Assembly: GCF_000347775.1 (NCBI RefSeq)
Contig: NZ_APAT01000015.1
Span: 744,001 to 808,000 of the forward strand
DNA from: Marinobacter santoriniensis NKSG1
GTDB lineage: Bacteria > Pseudomonadota > Gammaproteobacteria > Pseudomonadales > Oleiphilaceae
Direction: 5' to 3'
Length of the DNA stretch: 64,000 nt
The position numbers and the translations under genes are program-made. Of this stretch, positions 17,063-30,106 are shown piece by piece (position 1 is the first letter of the stretch; each line of letters opens with the position of its first letter). The notes beneath the pieces are model-generated. The model worked only from the letters and a program-made list of their open reading frames with translations. It was not told the origin of the DNA and searched no databases.

Positions 17063-19554
<2,492 letters not shown>

Positions 19555-19687
19555 GAGATTCCGTTGACTGTGATGTCCGCAACGACCGGATGGCCAGCAC
19601 GGACGCTCAGGATTTGTGACATAGTCGGCGTCCGGAAAAACCCGAAACAAAACCGACCGAATTCTACACGGTTGTCAGGCACAAAAA

Positions 19688-19713
19688 AACCGGAATACCG
19701 CAGCATTCCGGTT
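19688..19713 (-). terminator. Terminator after hflC
   Basis: AACCGGAAT (19688-19696) pairs with ATTCCGGTT (19705-19713). On the minus strand the hairpin is followed by a run of seven T, so it ends the hfq-hflX-hflK-hflC unit. hisZ must then use a promoter within 19555-19687. Confidence 0.85.
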
Positions 19714-19730
19714 CTTTGACCAGGGCACCC

Positions 19731-20609
19731 TCAGTTGGGGGCGCCCTTCGGGTCTTTCAGGAACTTCAGGAAATCGCTGTCCGAGTCGATCACCATGATG
19801 TCGTTCTTGTTGGCGAAGGACTTCTGGTAGGCGGACAGGCTCCGGTAAAAGCTGTAGAAGTCCGGATCCTGGCTGTACGCCCTGGCATAGGTCCGGGCAG
19901 CCGCACCGTCACCTTCACCGCGGATCTTCTCGGACTTGGAGAAGGCTTCAGCCAGAATCACCGTCTTCTGGCGATCCGCGTCGGCGCGAATACCTTCAGC
20001 CGCTTCCTTACCCCGGGAGCGGAACTCCTGGGCGAGCTTTTCACGCTCCGTCGACATCCGGCGATACACGTTCTCACTTACCTGTTTCGGTAATTCGATC
20101 GCCTTCACACGAATGTCGAGTACCCGGATGCCGAATTCCGAAATCGACGTCTCGTTAACCTGATCACGGAGCGTATGCATCAGCTCGTCCCGCTGTCCGG
20201 TAACTACTTCGTGCATGGTACGGACACCGAATTCGTTTCGGAGGCCGTTGTCGATGCGGGACGAAAGCAACGACTGGGCACTGAACTCGTTACCCCCGGT
20301 TGCCCGGTAGAAAGTATCCACGTCGCTAATCTGCCACGCGATGTAGGAATCCACGTCCAGCGGTTTCTTCTCCACGGTCAGGTACTGACGAGACGGAAGG
20401 TCCATGGTCAGCACCCGAACATCGAACATTCGCACCTGGTCAATCACCGGCACTTTGAAGTGGATACCCGGGCCGACGTTGGTTTCAATCAGCTCGCCGA
20501 AGCGTAACAGGACGCCCCGATGGGTTTCAGGAATAATGTAGACGCTGGAGGTGACCACCAGAACAACGATCAAGGCCCCAGCAAGACCGATAATACTTTT
20601 CGGACCCAT
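19731..20609 (-). CDS. hflC: Membrane protease modulator HflC
   Basis: HflC is an SPFH/prohibitin protein that forms the HflKC cage around FtsH in the inner membrane and controls its proteolysis of membrane substrates. The 292-residue protein has an N-terminal transmembrane anchor (ISGL-like IIGLAGALIVVLVVTSSVYII, residues 5-25) and the band-7 domain (HRGVLLRFGE... HFKVPVIDQVRMFDVRV). The helical tail contains KEAAEGIRADADRQKTVILAEA. It ends DPKGAPN. It sits three bases after hflK and overlaps no gene. Normal length. Confidence 0.96.
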   Translation of the reverse strand: MGPKSIIGLAGALIVVLVVTSSVYIIPETHRGVLLRFGELIETNVGPGIHFKVPVIDQVRMFDVRVLTMDLPSRQYLTVEKKPLDVDSYIAWQISDVDTFYRATGGNEFSAQSLLSSRIDNGLRNEFGVRTMHEVVTGQRDELMHTLRDQVNETSISEFGIRVLDIRVKAIELPKQVSENVYRRMSTEREKLAQEFRSRGKEAAEGIRADADRQKTVILAEAFSKSEKIRGEGDGAAARTYARAYSQDPDFYSFYRSLSAYQKSFANKNDIMVIDSDSDFLKFLKDPKGAPN

Positions 20610-20612
20610 TGA

Positions 20613-21806
20613 TTATCTCCCCGTCCTGGAATTGGCAGTTTGGCGGTTGCGCAGTTCACGCAGCACCTGATCCGTCACCGACTGGATATCCACCTGGCCA
20701 GAACCGCTGCCGGACCCGCCGGAGGTGCTGTTCTGACTGGAGGAACCGGACTGGTTCTTCATCATCTGGTCCAGTGGCAGATACATCATGTTGTTCGATG
20801 ATTTGGTATCGACATAGACCTTGCTGGTATTCGACATCACGTTTTCCAGAGCCTGCAGATACATGCGCTCGCGGGTCACACCCGGCGCCTCCTGATAGGC
20901 ACTCAACAGATCCAGATAGCGGGCGGCTTCACCATTGGCGGACTCGGTCACCCGGGATTTGTAGGCGTTTGCCTCCTCTACCAGACGCTGAGCTCTACCA
21001 CGCGCTTCCGGAACGACTTTATTCCGATAGGTTTCGGCCTCTTCTACCAGCCGCTGCTCATCTTCACGCGCCCGCTGAACTTCGCGGAAGGCGTCCTGGA
21101 CCGCTGCGGGCGGCTGTGTGCTCTCAACGTTCACACGAATGATCTGGAGCCCGGCACCGTACTCCTTGAGGAACGCCTGCAGGCGCTGCTCCACGTTGAT
21201 TGCCAGTTCTGCCCGACCTTCGGTCAGAACGGCGTCCATGGTGGCGTTACCGACCTCGTGACGCAGGGCACTGTCAGTAGCGAACGCCAGGGCCTGGTTG
21301 GAGTCGCGGACGTTCAGAACGTAATCCCGGGCATTGCTCACCCGGTACTGAACCTGAAGATCTACCGACACGAGATTCTCATCCTGCGTCAGCATCTGAC
21401 CTTGAGATTCCGCCGTACGGACACTGGTGACCCGCACCTTGTAAACGTCATCGATGAGAGGCACCTTGAAACGGAGACCCGGATCCTCGGTCCTGGAATA
21501 CTCACCGAAACGAAGAACGACGGCACGCTCCTGCTCGTCAACGGTGTAGAAAGACTGATAGATCACGTAGCCGACAACAAGAATGACTGCGATCGCCAGA
21601 ATGGCGCCGTAGCCACCAGCGCTGCCACCGGTATTCCCGCCACCGGACTTGCCACCTTTACCGCCCAGCATGCGATTCAGTTTGTCCAGGCCTTTTTTCA
21701 GCGCCTCGTCAAGGTCTGGCGGTCCCTGATCATTGCCGCGACGACCGCCCCCGGTTCCCCAGGGATCGTTGTCATTACGGTTTCCACCCGGTTCATTCCA
21801 GGCCAT
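20613..21806 (-). CDS. hflK: Membrane protease modulator HflK
   Basis: HflK pairs with HflC in the FtsH-regulating inner-membrane complex. The 397-residue protein starts MAWNEPGGNRNDNDPWGTGG, the typical Gly/Asn-rich N-terminus ahead of DQGPPDLDEALKKGLDKLNR. One transmembrane helix follows at about 70-88 (AILAIAVILVVGYVIYQSF), then the band-7 domain (VDEQERAVVLRFGEYSRTEDPGLRFKVP). The C-terminal tail is Ser/Gly-rich and ends in a coil. It lies directly upstream of hflC with three bases between, and 77 bases downstream of hflX. Confidence 0.96.
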   Translation of the reverse strand: MAWNEPGGNRNDNDPWGTGGGRRGNDQGPPDLDEALKKGLDKLNRMLGGKGGKSGGGNTGGSAGGYGAILAIAVILVVGYVIYQSFYTVDEQERAVVLRFGEYSRTEDPGLRFKVPLIDDVYKVRVTSVRTAESQGQMLTQDENLVSVDLQVQYRVSNARDYVLNVRDSNQALAFATDSALRHEVGNATMDAVLTEGRAELAINVEQRLQAFLKEYGAGLQIIRVNVESTQPPAAVQDAFREVQRAREDEQRLVEEAETYRNKVVPEARGRAQRLVEEANAYKSRVTESANGEAARYLDLLSAYQEAPGVTRERMYLQALENVMSNTSKVYVDTKSSNNMMYLPLDQMMKNQSGSSSQNSTSGGSGSGSGQVDIQSVTDQVLRELRNRQTANSRTGR

Positions 21807-21883
21807 AGTGCTCTCCGTTCCTTATCATTTCGAATGGCTGCAAATACTAGGGATTTATCAACGCCCCGGCAATAGCTGCCAGC

Positions 21884-23182
21884 TCAAGCCCGACTCTCAT
21901 CGAGTCGAACCTCATGCTCCTTCATCCCCGCCCGACTCAGCAACTGGAGCCAGTCGCGGTTTTGCAATCTCACCTCCACCACGCTCTCGCCGGTGTCATG
22001 GTGCTCTTCACTGAGCACCGATCCTGCTTCATGGAGCAGCGCCCGGAGTTTTCCGTCCGCCGGCCCGAGCAACACAAAATAATGGACAACGTCTTCAGCC
22101 AGGCGCTCGACCACCGCATCGAACAGGATGTCGAGCCCATCACCGGTTACCGCTGAAACCCACACCCTCACCGGAATCCCCTCTTCGTTCCGGTCGATAC
22201 GGGGCACAAACCCATCGAGAAGATCGATTTTGTTGAACACCTGTAATACGGGGATTTCGTCCGCACCGATCTCTGCCAGCACGCCTTCAACCTGCTCGAT
22301 GTTGTCATCCCGACGGTGGTCATGACAATCGATAACGTGCAGCAACAGGCTCGCTTCCGTCGTTTCTTCCAGAGTGGCCCTGAAAGCCTCGACCAGTTTG
22401 TGCGGCAAATGCCGGATAAACCCGACGGTATCCGCCAATACGACCGGCCCGATATCAGGAAGTTCAAGACGACGGAGCGTCGGATCAAGTGTGGCGAACA
22501 ACTGGTTGGCCGCGTACACGGTCGAGGTGGTCAGTCTATTGAACAGCGTCGATTTGCCCGCGTTCGTGTAACCTACCAGCGACACGGTGGGAATATCCGC
22601 CCGATGGCGCGCCCGACGCCCCTGGTTACGCTGGCGACGAACTTTCTCCAGGCGCTTGTGGATCGACTTGATCCGCTCCCGGAGCAGACGACGGTCGGTT
22701 TCCAGCTGGGTTTCACCGGGCCCGCGGAGACCGATACCCCCCTTCTGGCGTTCAAGGTGTGTCCAGCCTCGCACCAGTCGGGTCGACATGTGCTCCAGCT
22801 GGGCCAGCTCGACCTGGAGCTTACCTTCGTGCGTCCGCGCCCTCTGGGCGAAAATATCCAGAATCACGCCGGTGCGGTCCAGGACACGGCATTTGAGTTC
22901 CCGCTCGATGTTACGTTCCTGGCTCGGGCTCAACGCGTGATTGAACAGAACCACGTCTGCGTCATGGGCCGTAATCGCATCCCGAATCTCTTCAAGCTTC
23001 CCCTCACCAACAAACAGGCGGGGGCTCGGCTGCTTCCGGGAACCGGTAACCAGGACAACCGGCTCGACACTGGCAGACGTCACCAGCTCACGAAACTCAT
23101 CGGGATCTTCAACATCATCGTGGGCGGTAAAATCGATGTGGACCAGCACCGCCCTCTCACCAACATCGGGACGCTCAAACAA
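21884..23182 (-). CDS. hflX: Ribosome-splitting GTPase HflX
   Basis: HflX is a GTPase that splits stalled or stressed 70S ribosomes. The 432-residue protein has the N-terminal HflX domain (VLVHIDFTAHDDVEDPDEFREL; FVGEGKLEEIRDAI) and the G domain with VSLVGYTNAGKSTLFNRLT, DTVGFIRHLPHKLVEAFRAT and NKID. The natural start looks like TTG at 23182 (MFERPDVGERAVLVH). No ATG occurs near the expected N-terminus, and homologues begin MF-R at the same place. A GGAG lies 12 bases upstream. It follows hfq in the classic hfq-hflX-hflK-hflC order. Confidence 0.95.
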   Translation of the reverse strand: MFERPDVGERAVLVHIDFTAHDDVEDPDEFRELVTSASVEPVVLVTGSRKQPSPRLFVGEGKLEEIRDAITAHDADVVLFNHALSPSQERNIERELKCRVLDRTGVILDIFAQRARTHEGKLQVELAQLEHMSTRLVRGWTHLERQKGGIGLRGPGETQLETDRRLLRERIKSIHKRLEKVRRQRNQGRRARHRADIPTVSLVGYTNAGKSTLFNRLTTSTVYAANQLFATLDPTLRRLELPDIGPVVLADTVGFIRHLPHKLVEAFRATLEETTEASLLLHVIDCHDHRRDDNIEQVEGVLAEIGADEIPVLQVFNKIDLLDGFVPRIDRNEEGIPVRVWVSAVTGDGLDILFDAVVERLAEDVVHYFVLLGPADGKLRALLHEAGSVLSEEHHDTGESVVEVRLQNRDWLQLLSRAGMKEHEVRLDESRA

Positions 23183-23229
23183 AGGCTACCAACTCCAGAA
23201 TCACAAAAGCCCGAAGGCCAAAAAAGAAA

Positions 23230-23274
23230 CACCCGCGCCCCTGGAACCGCTCACGGCTCTCGGAAACGCGGGTG
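23230..23274 (-). terminator. Probable hairpin between hfq and hflX
   Basis: CACCCGCG (23230-23237) pairs with CGCGGGTG (23267-23274) and is followed on the minus strand by a T-rich run (TTTCTTTTT). It may cause partial termination after hfq, leaving lower transcription of hflX. The loop is long (29 bases). Confidence 0.55.
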
Positions 23275-23298
23275 GCAAAACCTGCTTTACCGGACAGA

Positions 23299-23550
23299 TC
23301 AGTCCTCAGACTCGCCTTCACCTGCCGGGTTCTGCGGCGGAACGCGAACGTTACGAGCAGGCACCACTGTGGAAATTGCGTGCTTGTAGACCATCTGGCT
23401 GACAGTATTTTTCAGCAGAATCACGAACTGGTCGAAAGATTCAATCTGGCCCTGAAGCTTGATGCCATTGACCAGAAAGATGGAAACCGGGATGCGTTCC
23501 TTGCGCAAGGCATTCAGGTAAGGGTCTTGTAACGAGTGCCCTTTTGACAT
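23299..23550 (-). CDS. hfq: RNA chaperone Hfq
   Basis: Hfq forms a hexameric ring that pairs small RNAs with mRNAs and so regulates many genes after transcription. The 83-residue protein starts [20 protein letters not shown] and contains the Sm1 motif ([26 protein letters not shown]) and the Sm2 motif YKHAIST. The C-terminal tail is short and acidic. AGGAG sits at good distance before the ATG. It is 33 bases downstream of miaA, the normal gammaproteobacterial neighbour. Confidence 0.98.
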   Translation of the reverse strand: MSKGHSLQDPYLNALRKERIPVSIFLVNGIKLQGQIESFDQFVILLKNTVSQMVYKHAISTVVPARNVRVPPQNPAGEGESED

Positions 23551-23583
23551 GTGTATTCTCCTGTTTTGAGTAATTGCAGATCG

Positions 23584-24624
23584 TCATTTTTCAGATTTTA
23601 ATGTGGTGCGTTGCCCGATTTTTTTCAAGGCTGTCGCGACGATAAGTTTATCGTCACTGTCCAGCCAATGGACATCGGACCATTTGCGCAACCAGGTGAG
23701 CTGACGCTTCGCCAACTGTCGCGTCGCCGCCACACCGGAATTTACAAATGCTTCATAATTCGTCGCGCCCGACAAATACGCCCAGGCCTGCCGGTATCCA
23801 ACGCAGCGCATTGAGGGCAGCTCAGGATGAAGATCATCTCGGGCCATGAGGCCCCGCACTTCGTCCAGAAACCCCGCCTCCAGCATCAGCTGGAAACGGC
23901 GCTCAATCCGCTCATGGAGTTCCGTACGCGCCCGGGGAGCCATTGCAAGCTGGGTTACAGTATACGGTAGCACATCCCCTTCGTCTGCCTGCCAGCGCGT
24001 GAAATAGGTGTAATCCTCGACGCCACCCGCCGGTTCACTGCCATGACCTTCCGGCGATGCCTGCCAGAACGATGAAATGGGTTTTCCGGTCAGACGGATG
24101 ACCTCTATTGCCCTCATCAGACGCTGCCGGTTATTGGGATGAATCATCCTGGCCGCGACCGGATCGATCCGCTCGAGCTCTTCGTGGAGTGCCTGCCAGC
24201 CCCTTTCACGGGCTTCCCGCTCGATCCCGGCCCGAAGATCCGCATTCGCAGATGGCAAGCCGGAGATGCCATGCATCAGTGCCTTGAAATACATCATGGT
24301 CCCTCCCACCAGGAGAGGAATCCGACCCTGCTCGGTGATTTTCGCCATTTCCGCCAGCGCATCGCGGCGAAAATCCGCGGCCGAATACGTCTCTGCCGGA
24401 TCGCAGATATCGATCAAACGATGCGGTGCGCGGGCCAATTCCTCCGCCGACGGCTTCGCCGTACCAATGTCCATTCCGCGGTATATCAGTGCCGAATCCA
24501 CGCTGATAATGTCGCAGGGCAACCGTTCACAGAGGGCCAGCGCCAGGTCGGTCTTGCCGGAGGCAGTCGGCCCCATCAGGAAGATGGCAGGCGGGAGGTG
24601 CCCCGGGGCATTCTGTTCTGTCAT
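23584..24624 (-). CDS. miaA: tRNA dimethylallyltransferase MiaA
   Basis: MiaA transfers a dimethylallyl group to A37 of tRNAs that read UNN codons. The 346-residue protein has the P-loop [17 protein letters not shown] (about 15-31), then [41 protein letters not shown] and [15 protein letters not shown], all family signatures. The C-terminal tail is a little longer than in E. coli. The start lies nine bases after the mutL stop, so translation is probably coupled. Confidence 0.97.
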   Translation of the reverse strand: MTEQNAPGHLPPAIFLMGPTASGKTDLALALCERLPCDIISVDSALIYRGMDIGTAKPSAEELARAPHRLIDICDPAETYSAADFRRDALAEMAKITEQGRIPLLVGGTMMYFKALMHGISGLPSANADLRAGIEREARERGWQALHEELERIDPVAARMIHPNNRQRLMRAIEVIRLTGKPISSFWQASPEGHGSEPAGGVEDYTYFTRWQADEGDVLPYTVTQLAMAPRARTELHERIERRFQLMLEAGFLDEVRGLMARDDLHPELPSMRCVGYRQAWAYLSGATNYEAFVNSGVAATRQLAKRQLTWLRKWSDVHWLDSDDKLIVATALKKIGQRTTLKSEK

Positions 24625-24633
24625 CCGCTCGTC

Positions 24634-26529
24634 CTATCGACCCCGCAGGAAAAGCTTGTCCAGTTCACTCAAGGTAACCAGCGTCCAGGTCGGCCGCCCG
24701 TGATTGCACTGGCCACTCCGCTCGGTTGCCTCCATGTCCCGCAACAGCGAGTTCATTTCAGGAATGGTCAACTGACGGTTGGCGCGAACCGAACCATGAC
24801 ACGCCATGGTGCCCAGCAGCTCATGGGTCACCGCCTCGATCCGGTCGCTCTGTCCGTGCTCGATGAGATCTGCCAGCACATCCCGAACCAGTTGTTCGGT
24901 ATCCGCGCCCCGCAGCAACGCGGGAACCTGGCGCACCGCCAGGGTCTCCGGTCCAATACGTTCAATCTGCAGCCCCAGCTGGTGCAGTTCCTCACCGTGG
25001 GTCTCCGCGAGGGCCGCCTCTTTCTGGCTGACTGCAAGCGATACCGGCACCAGCAGCGGCTGACTCTTGAGATCCTGCTCCGCCAGCGCCCGCTTCATTC
25101 GTTCATAGGTAATCCGTTCATGGGCGGCGTGCATGTCAACCACCACCATCCCGGCGCGGCTCTGGGCAAGGATGTAGATACCGTGGAGCTGGGCAATGGC
25201 GTATCCGAGTGGTGGTTCCTCACCGGTATCCGCCGGCGGCGTTGGCGTGACCTCAGACAGGGTTGACACCGGGCGTGCCGGTTGCTCGGAAACACCCCCT
25301 CCACCATTCAGCGACTGATAAAACGCCATCTGGTCACTGGCCTGCCAGTCCTGCCGTGGCGGATTCGGGTTCCAGTTGCCACCGGATCCCGAATACCCGC
25401 TCGGCGCACCCGACATTGCCCCACCAACCTCGGCCCCATTGCCGGTCATTGAATCGACCAGAGTCGCCTGACCCGCGGTTTCGCGACCGACAGACTGGGC
25501 AACGGCCCCGCGCAGGTGATCGTCAGGCCGGACATCCGCCAGGGCCCGATGCAGGGTACGAAAAATGAAGTCGTGCACCAGACGACCATCCCGGAAACGC
25601 ACTTCGTGTTTCGTGGGATGGACATTGACGTCCACGGTTGCCGGATCCACTTCCAGATACAGCACGAACGCGGGATGGCGGTTGTTGTAGAGCACATCCC
25701 GATAGGCCTGTCGGACCGCGTGGGCGACGAGCTTGTCCCGGATAACACGGCCATTTACAAAGAAATACTGCAGGTCGGCCTGACTCCGGGAAAACGTCGG
25801 CAGCGCCACCCAGCCCCAGAGCCGAAGACCTGTTGCTTCGGCATCGATCACCACGGCGTTGTCGATAAACTGCTGGCCACACAGCGCGCCGATCCGCCGT
25901 TCCCGGTCCAGCGGGGATTCCGCCGGCCGAAGGCTCTGAACCACTCGCTGGTTATGGCGCAGGGTGAATCCCGCATCGAAACGGCTCAGCGCCTGACGCC
26001 GGACACACTCCTCAACATGATTGAATTCGGTCTTCTCAGTGCGCAGAAATTTTCGCCGTGCAGGCGTATTGAAGAACAGATCGCGAACCTCGACGGTGGT
26101 GCCTACCGGATGCGCCGCCGGAGAAATGCGAGCGTCCATCTCCCGCCCCTCAACCTCAACCCGGGAGGCAGCCTCCTGAAACTCGGTTCGGGAAGTCAAG
26201 GTAAGCCTGGAAACGGAACTGATACTGGCCAGAGCCTCGCCACGGAACCCCAACGATGCCACCGACTCGAGATCCTCAAGGCTGGTAATCTTGCTGGTTG
26301 CGTGCCGACTCAGAGCCAGCGGAAGGTCGTCCTCGCCAATCCCGCATCCGTTGTCGCGGACGCGAATCAGCTTGGCACCGCCCTGTTCGATTTCCACATC
26401 GACCCGCTCAGCGCCGGCGTCCAGCGCATTTTCAACCAACTCTTTGACGACCGATGCGGGGCGCTCCACCACCTCGCCGGCGGCGATCTGGTTTGCCAGC
26501 CGCGGCGAGAGCAAATGAATGTGGGGCAT
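24634..26529 (-). CDS. mutL: DNA mismatch repair protein MutL, with endonuclease motif
   Basis: MutL links mismatch recognition by MutS to excision. The 631-residue protein has the GHKL ATPase domain ([39 protein letters not shown]) in the first 330 residues, a low-complexity linker rich in Gly, Pro and Ser (about 345-430), and the C-terminal dimerisation domain. The latter contains [12 protein letters not shown], which matches the DxHAx2Ex4E metal-binding motif of MutL endonucleases that E. coli MutL lacks. So this MutL probably nicks DNA itself, as expected in hosts without MutH. It lies between the amidase and miaA genes. Confidence 0.96.
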   Translation of the reverse strand: MPHIHLLSPRLANQIAAGEVVERPASVVKELVENALDAGAERVDVEIEQGGAKLIRVRDNGCGIGEDDLPLALSRHATSKITSLEDLESVASLGFRGEALASISSVSRLTLTSRTEFQEAASRVEVEGREMDARISPAAHPVGTTVEVRDLFFNTPARRKFLRTEKTEFNHVEECVRRQALSRFDAGFTLRHNQRVVQSLRPAESPLDRERRIGALCGQQFIDNAVVIDAEATGLRLWGWVALPTFSRSQADLQYFFVNGRVIRDKLVAHAVRQAYRDVLYNNRHPAFVLYLEVDPATVDVNVHPTKHEVRFRDGRLVHDFIFRTLHRALADVRPDDHLRGAVAQSVGRETAGQATLVDSMTGNGAEVGGAMSGAPSGYSGSGGNWNPNPPRQDWQASDQMAFYQSLNGGGGVSEQPARPVSTLSEVTPTPPADTGEEPPLGYAIAQLHGIYILAQSRAGMVVVDMHAAHERITYERMKRALAEQDLKSQPLLVPVSLAVSQKEAALAETHGEELHQLGLQIERIGPETLAVRQVPALLRGADTEQLVRDVLADLIEHGQSDRIEAVTHELLGTMACHGSVRANRQLTIPEMNSLLRDMEATERSGQCNHGRPTWTLVTLSELDKLFLRGR

Positions 26530-26549
26530 GTTTCGGAAAAACCTCTTGA

Positions 26550-27905
26550 TCAGGATGCAGGGATACGAATGGTTTGCCCTACCATAACACGGTCATCACT
26601 CAGGCCGTTAAAGCGCATCAACTCATTGACGGAAACCTCGTTTTCCCGCGCAACCTGGGACAGCGTATCGCCTCGCTGGATGCGGTACTGACTGATCCCG
26701 TCACTGACGTCGCCATGCTTTTTCTTCCAGGCAAGCAGGGTCCCCGGCGGGGGCGTTTTCCGGAAATACTCATCGATGCCGCTGACAACGGCATTGGCAA
26801 TCCGGTTGCGGTACCATTCCGTCGACAGGTTCTTTTCCTCCCGCGGATTGGAGATAAAACCGGATTCGACCAAGATGGATGGGATATCCGGGGATTTGAG
26901 TACCACGAACGCGGCCTGCTCCACCCGGGACTTGTGCAGCTTTGCCACGTCGTCCAGATTGCTGAGCACGGACCCGCCCACACCCAGGCTGGCATTGATG
27001 CTTGCCGTCATTGACAGATCCAGGAGCACTCCCGCCAGCATATCGTCCTTGCCATCGAGCGAGACGCCCCCGGTGCCGCCGATCAGATCCGAACGGTTTT
27101 CCGATTGCGCCAGCCAGCGGGCGGTCTCACTGGTGGCTCCCCGCTGCGACAGGGCAAATACCGACGCGCCCCTCGGCTGTGGCGTGCGAAAGGCATCGGC
27201 ATGAATCGACACAAACAGGTCGGCGTTGTACTTCCGGGCCAGCACCGTGCGATTCCGAAGCCCGACATAGTAGTCTCCGGTGCGCGTGAGCTTGGCCGTG
27301 TAACCGGCCTTCTGATTAATGATCGCAGCGACCTTCTTCGCCAGCTTCAGGACGATATCCTTTTCCTTGGTACCATGCGGGCCACTCGCACCTGGGTCCT
27401 CCCCTCCGTGGCCCGGATCCACCACCACAACCACATCGCGCTTGCCGGCAGCATCCTGGGTGACCGTTGGCTGCGTGGCCTTCTCGATCCTTGTGCCGTT
27501 CTCGTCAATGAGATCCACAACCAGTCTGTGACCATACTGCTGGTTGGGCGCCAACTGGAAACTTCGAGGTTTGACGGCGCTTTTCAGATCCAGGACGACC
27601 CTGAGATCGTGACCGTGTCTCGGCGCACTCCGAATACGGCGAATCGGGCTTCCCGAAAGATCCAGACCGTCCAGATTGGTCTTCAGCGAAGCGTTCTTCA
27701 AATCGATGACCAGCCGGTCAGGCCCACTCAGGGCAAAGACGTTGTGTTCCACCGGACCGGTCAGATCCAACACCAGACGAGTGTGGTCCGGAGCGGGCCA
27801 GATACGCGCATCCTTAACACGATCGCCCGCCCAGGCGTTCAGCGCCAGCAAAACACTGGCGATAAACACAAGGGCCCTCAAAACACCACGATTGTTCCAG
27901 TCCAT
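26550..27905 (-). CDS. amiB: N-acetylmuramoyl-L-alanine amidase with AMIN and LysM domains
   Basis: A periplasmic zinc amidase that cuts the septal peptidoglycan to separate daughter cells. The 451-residue product (start at 27905) has a signal peptide ending in NAWA, an AMIN domain (about 20-120, [20 protein letters not shown]) for septum targeting, and the Amidase_3 domain ([46 protein letters not shown]). A C-terminal LysM repeat ([20 protein letters not shown]) binds glycan. An upstream in-frame ATG at 27932 would add nine residues before the same signal peptide. It lies between tsaE and mutL. AmiB-type identity is the closest fit; AmiC is possible. Confidence 0.9.
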   Translation of the reverse strand: MDWNNRGVLRALVFIASVLLALNAWAGDRVKDARIWPAPDHTRLVLDLTGPVEHNVFALSGPDRLVIDLKNASLKTNLDGLDLSGSPIRRIRSAPRHGHDLRVVLDLKSAVKPRSFQLAPNQQYGHRLVVDLIDENGTRIEKATQPTVTQDAAGKRDVVVVVDPGHGGEDPGASGPHGTKEKDIVLKLAKKVAAIINQKAGYTAKLTRTGDYYVGLRNRTVLARKYNADLFVSIHADAFRTPQPRGASVFALSQRGATSETARWLAQSENRSDLIGGTGGVSLDGKDDMLAGVLLDLSMTASINASLGVGGSVLSNLDDVAKLHKSRVEQAAFVVLKSPDIPSILVESGFISNPREEKNLSTEWYRNRIANAVVSGIDEYFRKTPPPGTLLAWKKKHGDVSDGISQYRIQRGDTLSQVARENEVSVNELMRFNGLSDDRVMVGQTIRIPAS

Positions 27906-27941
27906 ACCGCTATACCTGCAGACTTGAGTCATACCCGACCG

Positions 27942-28439
27942 TCAATGATCCGGCCCGATCAATTCCAGTTCATTCATCAGATGAGCCCCGCGAGCCGACC
28001 GCGCGCGAATGACAACAGAACGTCCCTCACCTTGCCGCTCGAGATGGATTTCCAGATCGGGCTCGGGCAAAACGCCTTGTCCCCGCTCGGGCCATTCGAC
28101 CAGACACAGATTCTCGTCCGAGAAATAATCCCGGATCCCCATGTATTCCAGTTCTTCCGGATCACCGAGCCGATAAAGATCAAAATGATAGGCTCTCGGC
28201 TTGAGATGCTCGTATGGCTCTACCAGGGTGTAGGTCGGGCTTTTGACCGCCCCGTCATGGCCCAGGCCTTGCATCACGCCGCGGCTCAGGGTCGTTTTGC
28301 CCATACCCAGATCACCCTCGAGAAAAACCACCAGGCCCGATTCCGATTCAACTGCCCGTCGTGCCAGTTCGCGGCCAAGTTGTTCAGTCTCTGATTCGCT
28401 GTCCAGAAGCAGGCGTCGCTCATTCCCGTATATGGTCAT
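27942..28439 (-). CDS. tsaE: tRNA t6A biosynthesis ATPase TsaE
   Basis: TsaE is the P-loop ATPase of the TsaB-TsaD-TsaE complex that adds threonylcarbamoyl to A37 of ANN-decoding tRNAs. The 165-residue protein has the Walker A FLEGDLGMGKTTLSRG, followed by KSPTYTLVEPYE, FDLYRL and EYMGIRDYF, the family pattern. The start ATG at 28439 shares one base with the nnr stop codon (TGATG), a tight coupling. It is a common partner of nnr and the amidase gene. Confidence 0.96.
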   Translation of the reverse strand: MTIYGNERRLLLDSESETEQLGRELARRAVESESGLVVFLEGDLGMGKTTLSRGVMQGLGHDGAVKSPTYTLVEPYEHLKPRAYHFDLYRLGDPEELEYMGIRDYFSDENLCLVEWPERGQGVLPEPDLEIHLERQGEGRSVVIRARSARGAHLMNELELIGPDH

Positions 28440-29995
28440 CAATACTCCTGCAAATCGGGTACGGGGAATTCTATCGGACGGAAGACCGACGGCAGGGCGT
28501 CAATCACGTCTGCCGGTATCATCCCCATGTAGCCTTTGTCCCGGGAAGCCAGGTTTGCCGCCTCCAGATGGGCACAAGCCCCAAGCGTGGCGGCTCTGGA
28601 CATATCGTCCAGCTGTCCGGCCAGCGCGCCAATAACGCCTGCCAGAACGTCCCCCATGCCACCGGTTGCCATGCCCGGATTGCCACCACCGACAATATCC
28701 ACCGTTTCTCCGCCCCGGGCTATCACCGTACCCGCGCCTTTCAGCAAGACGGTTCCACCAAAGGTGCTCTGGAGCTTTTTTGCCGCCGAGACCCGATCGT
28801 TCTCGACCTCGGCCACCGAGCAGCCCAACAACCGTGCCGCTTCGCCCGGGTGCGGCGTCAGAATCTGCCTATCAGACAGGACAGCGACCCGCGCGGCCAT
28901 CAGATTCAGTGCATCGGCATCCAGTACCCTCGGCTTCTCGGATGCCAACACCTGCTGAAGCATCTGCTGCCCCCAGCTTCCGGTACCGATGCCCGGGCCA
29001 CACACCACTACCGAAGCCGCTTCCAACATGGGACCCAGCTCGGAGCCGTGAATAATCCCGTGAGCCATTACGGAGGGGCACCGGGCCAGTGCCGCCGACA
29101 CGTGTTCTGGTCGAGTGGCCAGGGTCACCAGGCCAGCCCCGGACCTGGACGCCGCCTCAGCCGCCATCAATCCGGCTCCGCCAAATCCGCGTTCACCGGC
29201 AATCACCAGCACGTGGCCAAATCGCCCCTTATGAGCGTTCGCCGGCCGTGCTGGCAACCAGGAACCTATCCGGTCGAGAAAGCGCAGCCAGGCCAAGGGC
29301 GCCTGGCCACTGCCCTCAATGGCGTCGCCGGTTCCAAGCGCATCAAACACGATCTCACCGCACACGGCGGCACCCTGTCCGGTAAACAATCCGGCCTTGA
29401 GACCAATGAAAGTCACCGTCAGATCTGCCCGGACCACCTCGCCTGCGGCGGCTCCTGTGGTTGCATTCAAGCCGGACGGTAAATCCACAGCCAGCACCGG
29501 CGTCGGAACATCATTGGTTCGCCGGATCAAATCGGCAAATACTCCCCCAGGGGCGCCGGATACGCCTGTTCCGAGCATGGCATCGACGATCAGGCTGGCC
29601 TGGTCGAACAATCCCGCCAACTCGGACTCATCAAGGTCACCAAGTTCCCTGACCACCACGCCATCGGACAACGCCTTTTGCCAGGCCTTACGGGCGTCTC
29701 CGGCCAGTTTCTCGGTAGGTGCCACTGCAATACAGTGTACCTCCAGGCCATGGCGATGGGCATTGGCCGCCACCAGATAGCCGTCGCCGCCATTGTTACC
29801 CGCACCACAAAGAACCAGCAACGGACTGATGTCCGGCCACCGGCCCATCAACCGACGGAAGGCAGCGCGAGCCGCGCCCTGCATCAACTCGAAACCGTCA
29901 ACGCCCAGTTCATCGATCACAAACCGGTCGATCTGCCGAACGGCATCGGCGGAGTAAAGGTCGTCTGGTAGACTATGCGGAGATTGTGGCGGCAT
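28439..29995 (-). CDS. nnr: Bifunctional NAD(P)H-hydrate epimerase / ADP-dependent dehydratase
   Basis: Nnr repairs damaged NAD(P)H: the N-terminal YjeF domain epimerises R-NAD(P)HX, and the C-terminal ribokinase-like domain dehydrates the S-form with ADP. The 518-residue protein has QIDRFVIDELGVDGFELMQGAARA and CGAGNNGGDGYLVAANAHRHG in the first 230 residues. The dehydratase half follows from about residue 245, with GRFGHVLVIAGERGFGGAGLMA, LTPHPGEAARLLG and GNPGMATGGMGDVLAG. Both are complete. It is divergent from queG and leads the long leftward block. Confidence 0.96.
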   Translation of the reverse strand: MPPQSPHSLPDDLYSADAVRQIDRFVIDELGVDGFELMQGAARAAFRRLMGRWPDISPLLVLCGAGNNGGDGYLVAANAHRHGLEVHCIAVAPTEKLAGDARKAWQKALSDGVVVRELGDLDESELAGLFDQASLIVDAMLGTGVSGAPGGVFADLIRRTNDVPTPVLAVDLPSGLNATTGAAAGEVVRADLTVTFIGLKAGLFTGQGAAVCGEIVFDALGTGDAIEGSGQAPLAWLRFLDRIGSWLPARPANAHKGRFGHVLVIAGERGFGGAGLMAAEAASRSGAGLVTLATRPEHVSAALARCPSVMAHGIIHGSELGPMLEAASVVVCGPGIGTGSWGQQMLQQVLASEKPRVLDADALNLMAARVAVLSDRQILTPHPGEAARLLGCSVAEVENDRVSAAKKLQSTFGGTVLLKGAGTVIARGGETVDIVGGGNPGMATGGMGDVLAGVIGALAGQLDDMSRAATLGACAHLEAANLASRDKGYMGMIPADVIDALPSVFRPIEFPVPDLQEY

Positions 29996-30106
29996 GAGCC
30001 AGAGCTCCCGTTACAGAAACCGGTTTAAGAAAATTGGCCAGATCTCTGTAAAGCATAGCAAAACAGCGAAAAAGGTCATAACTTAATCAGATTAAAGATC
30101 CAATGG

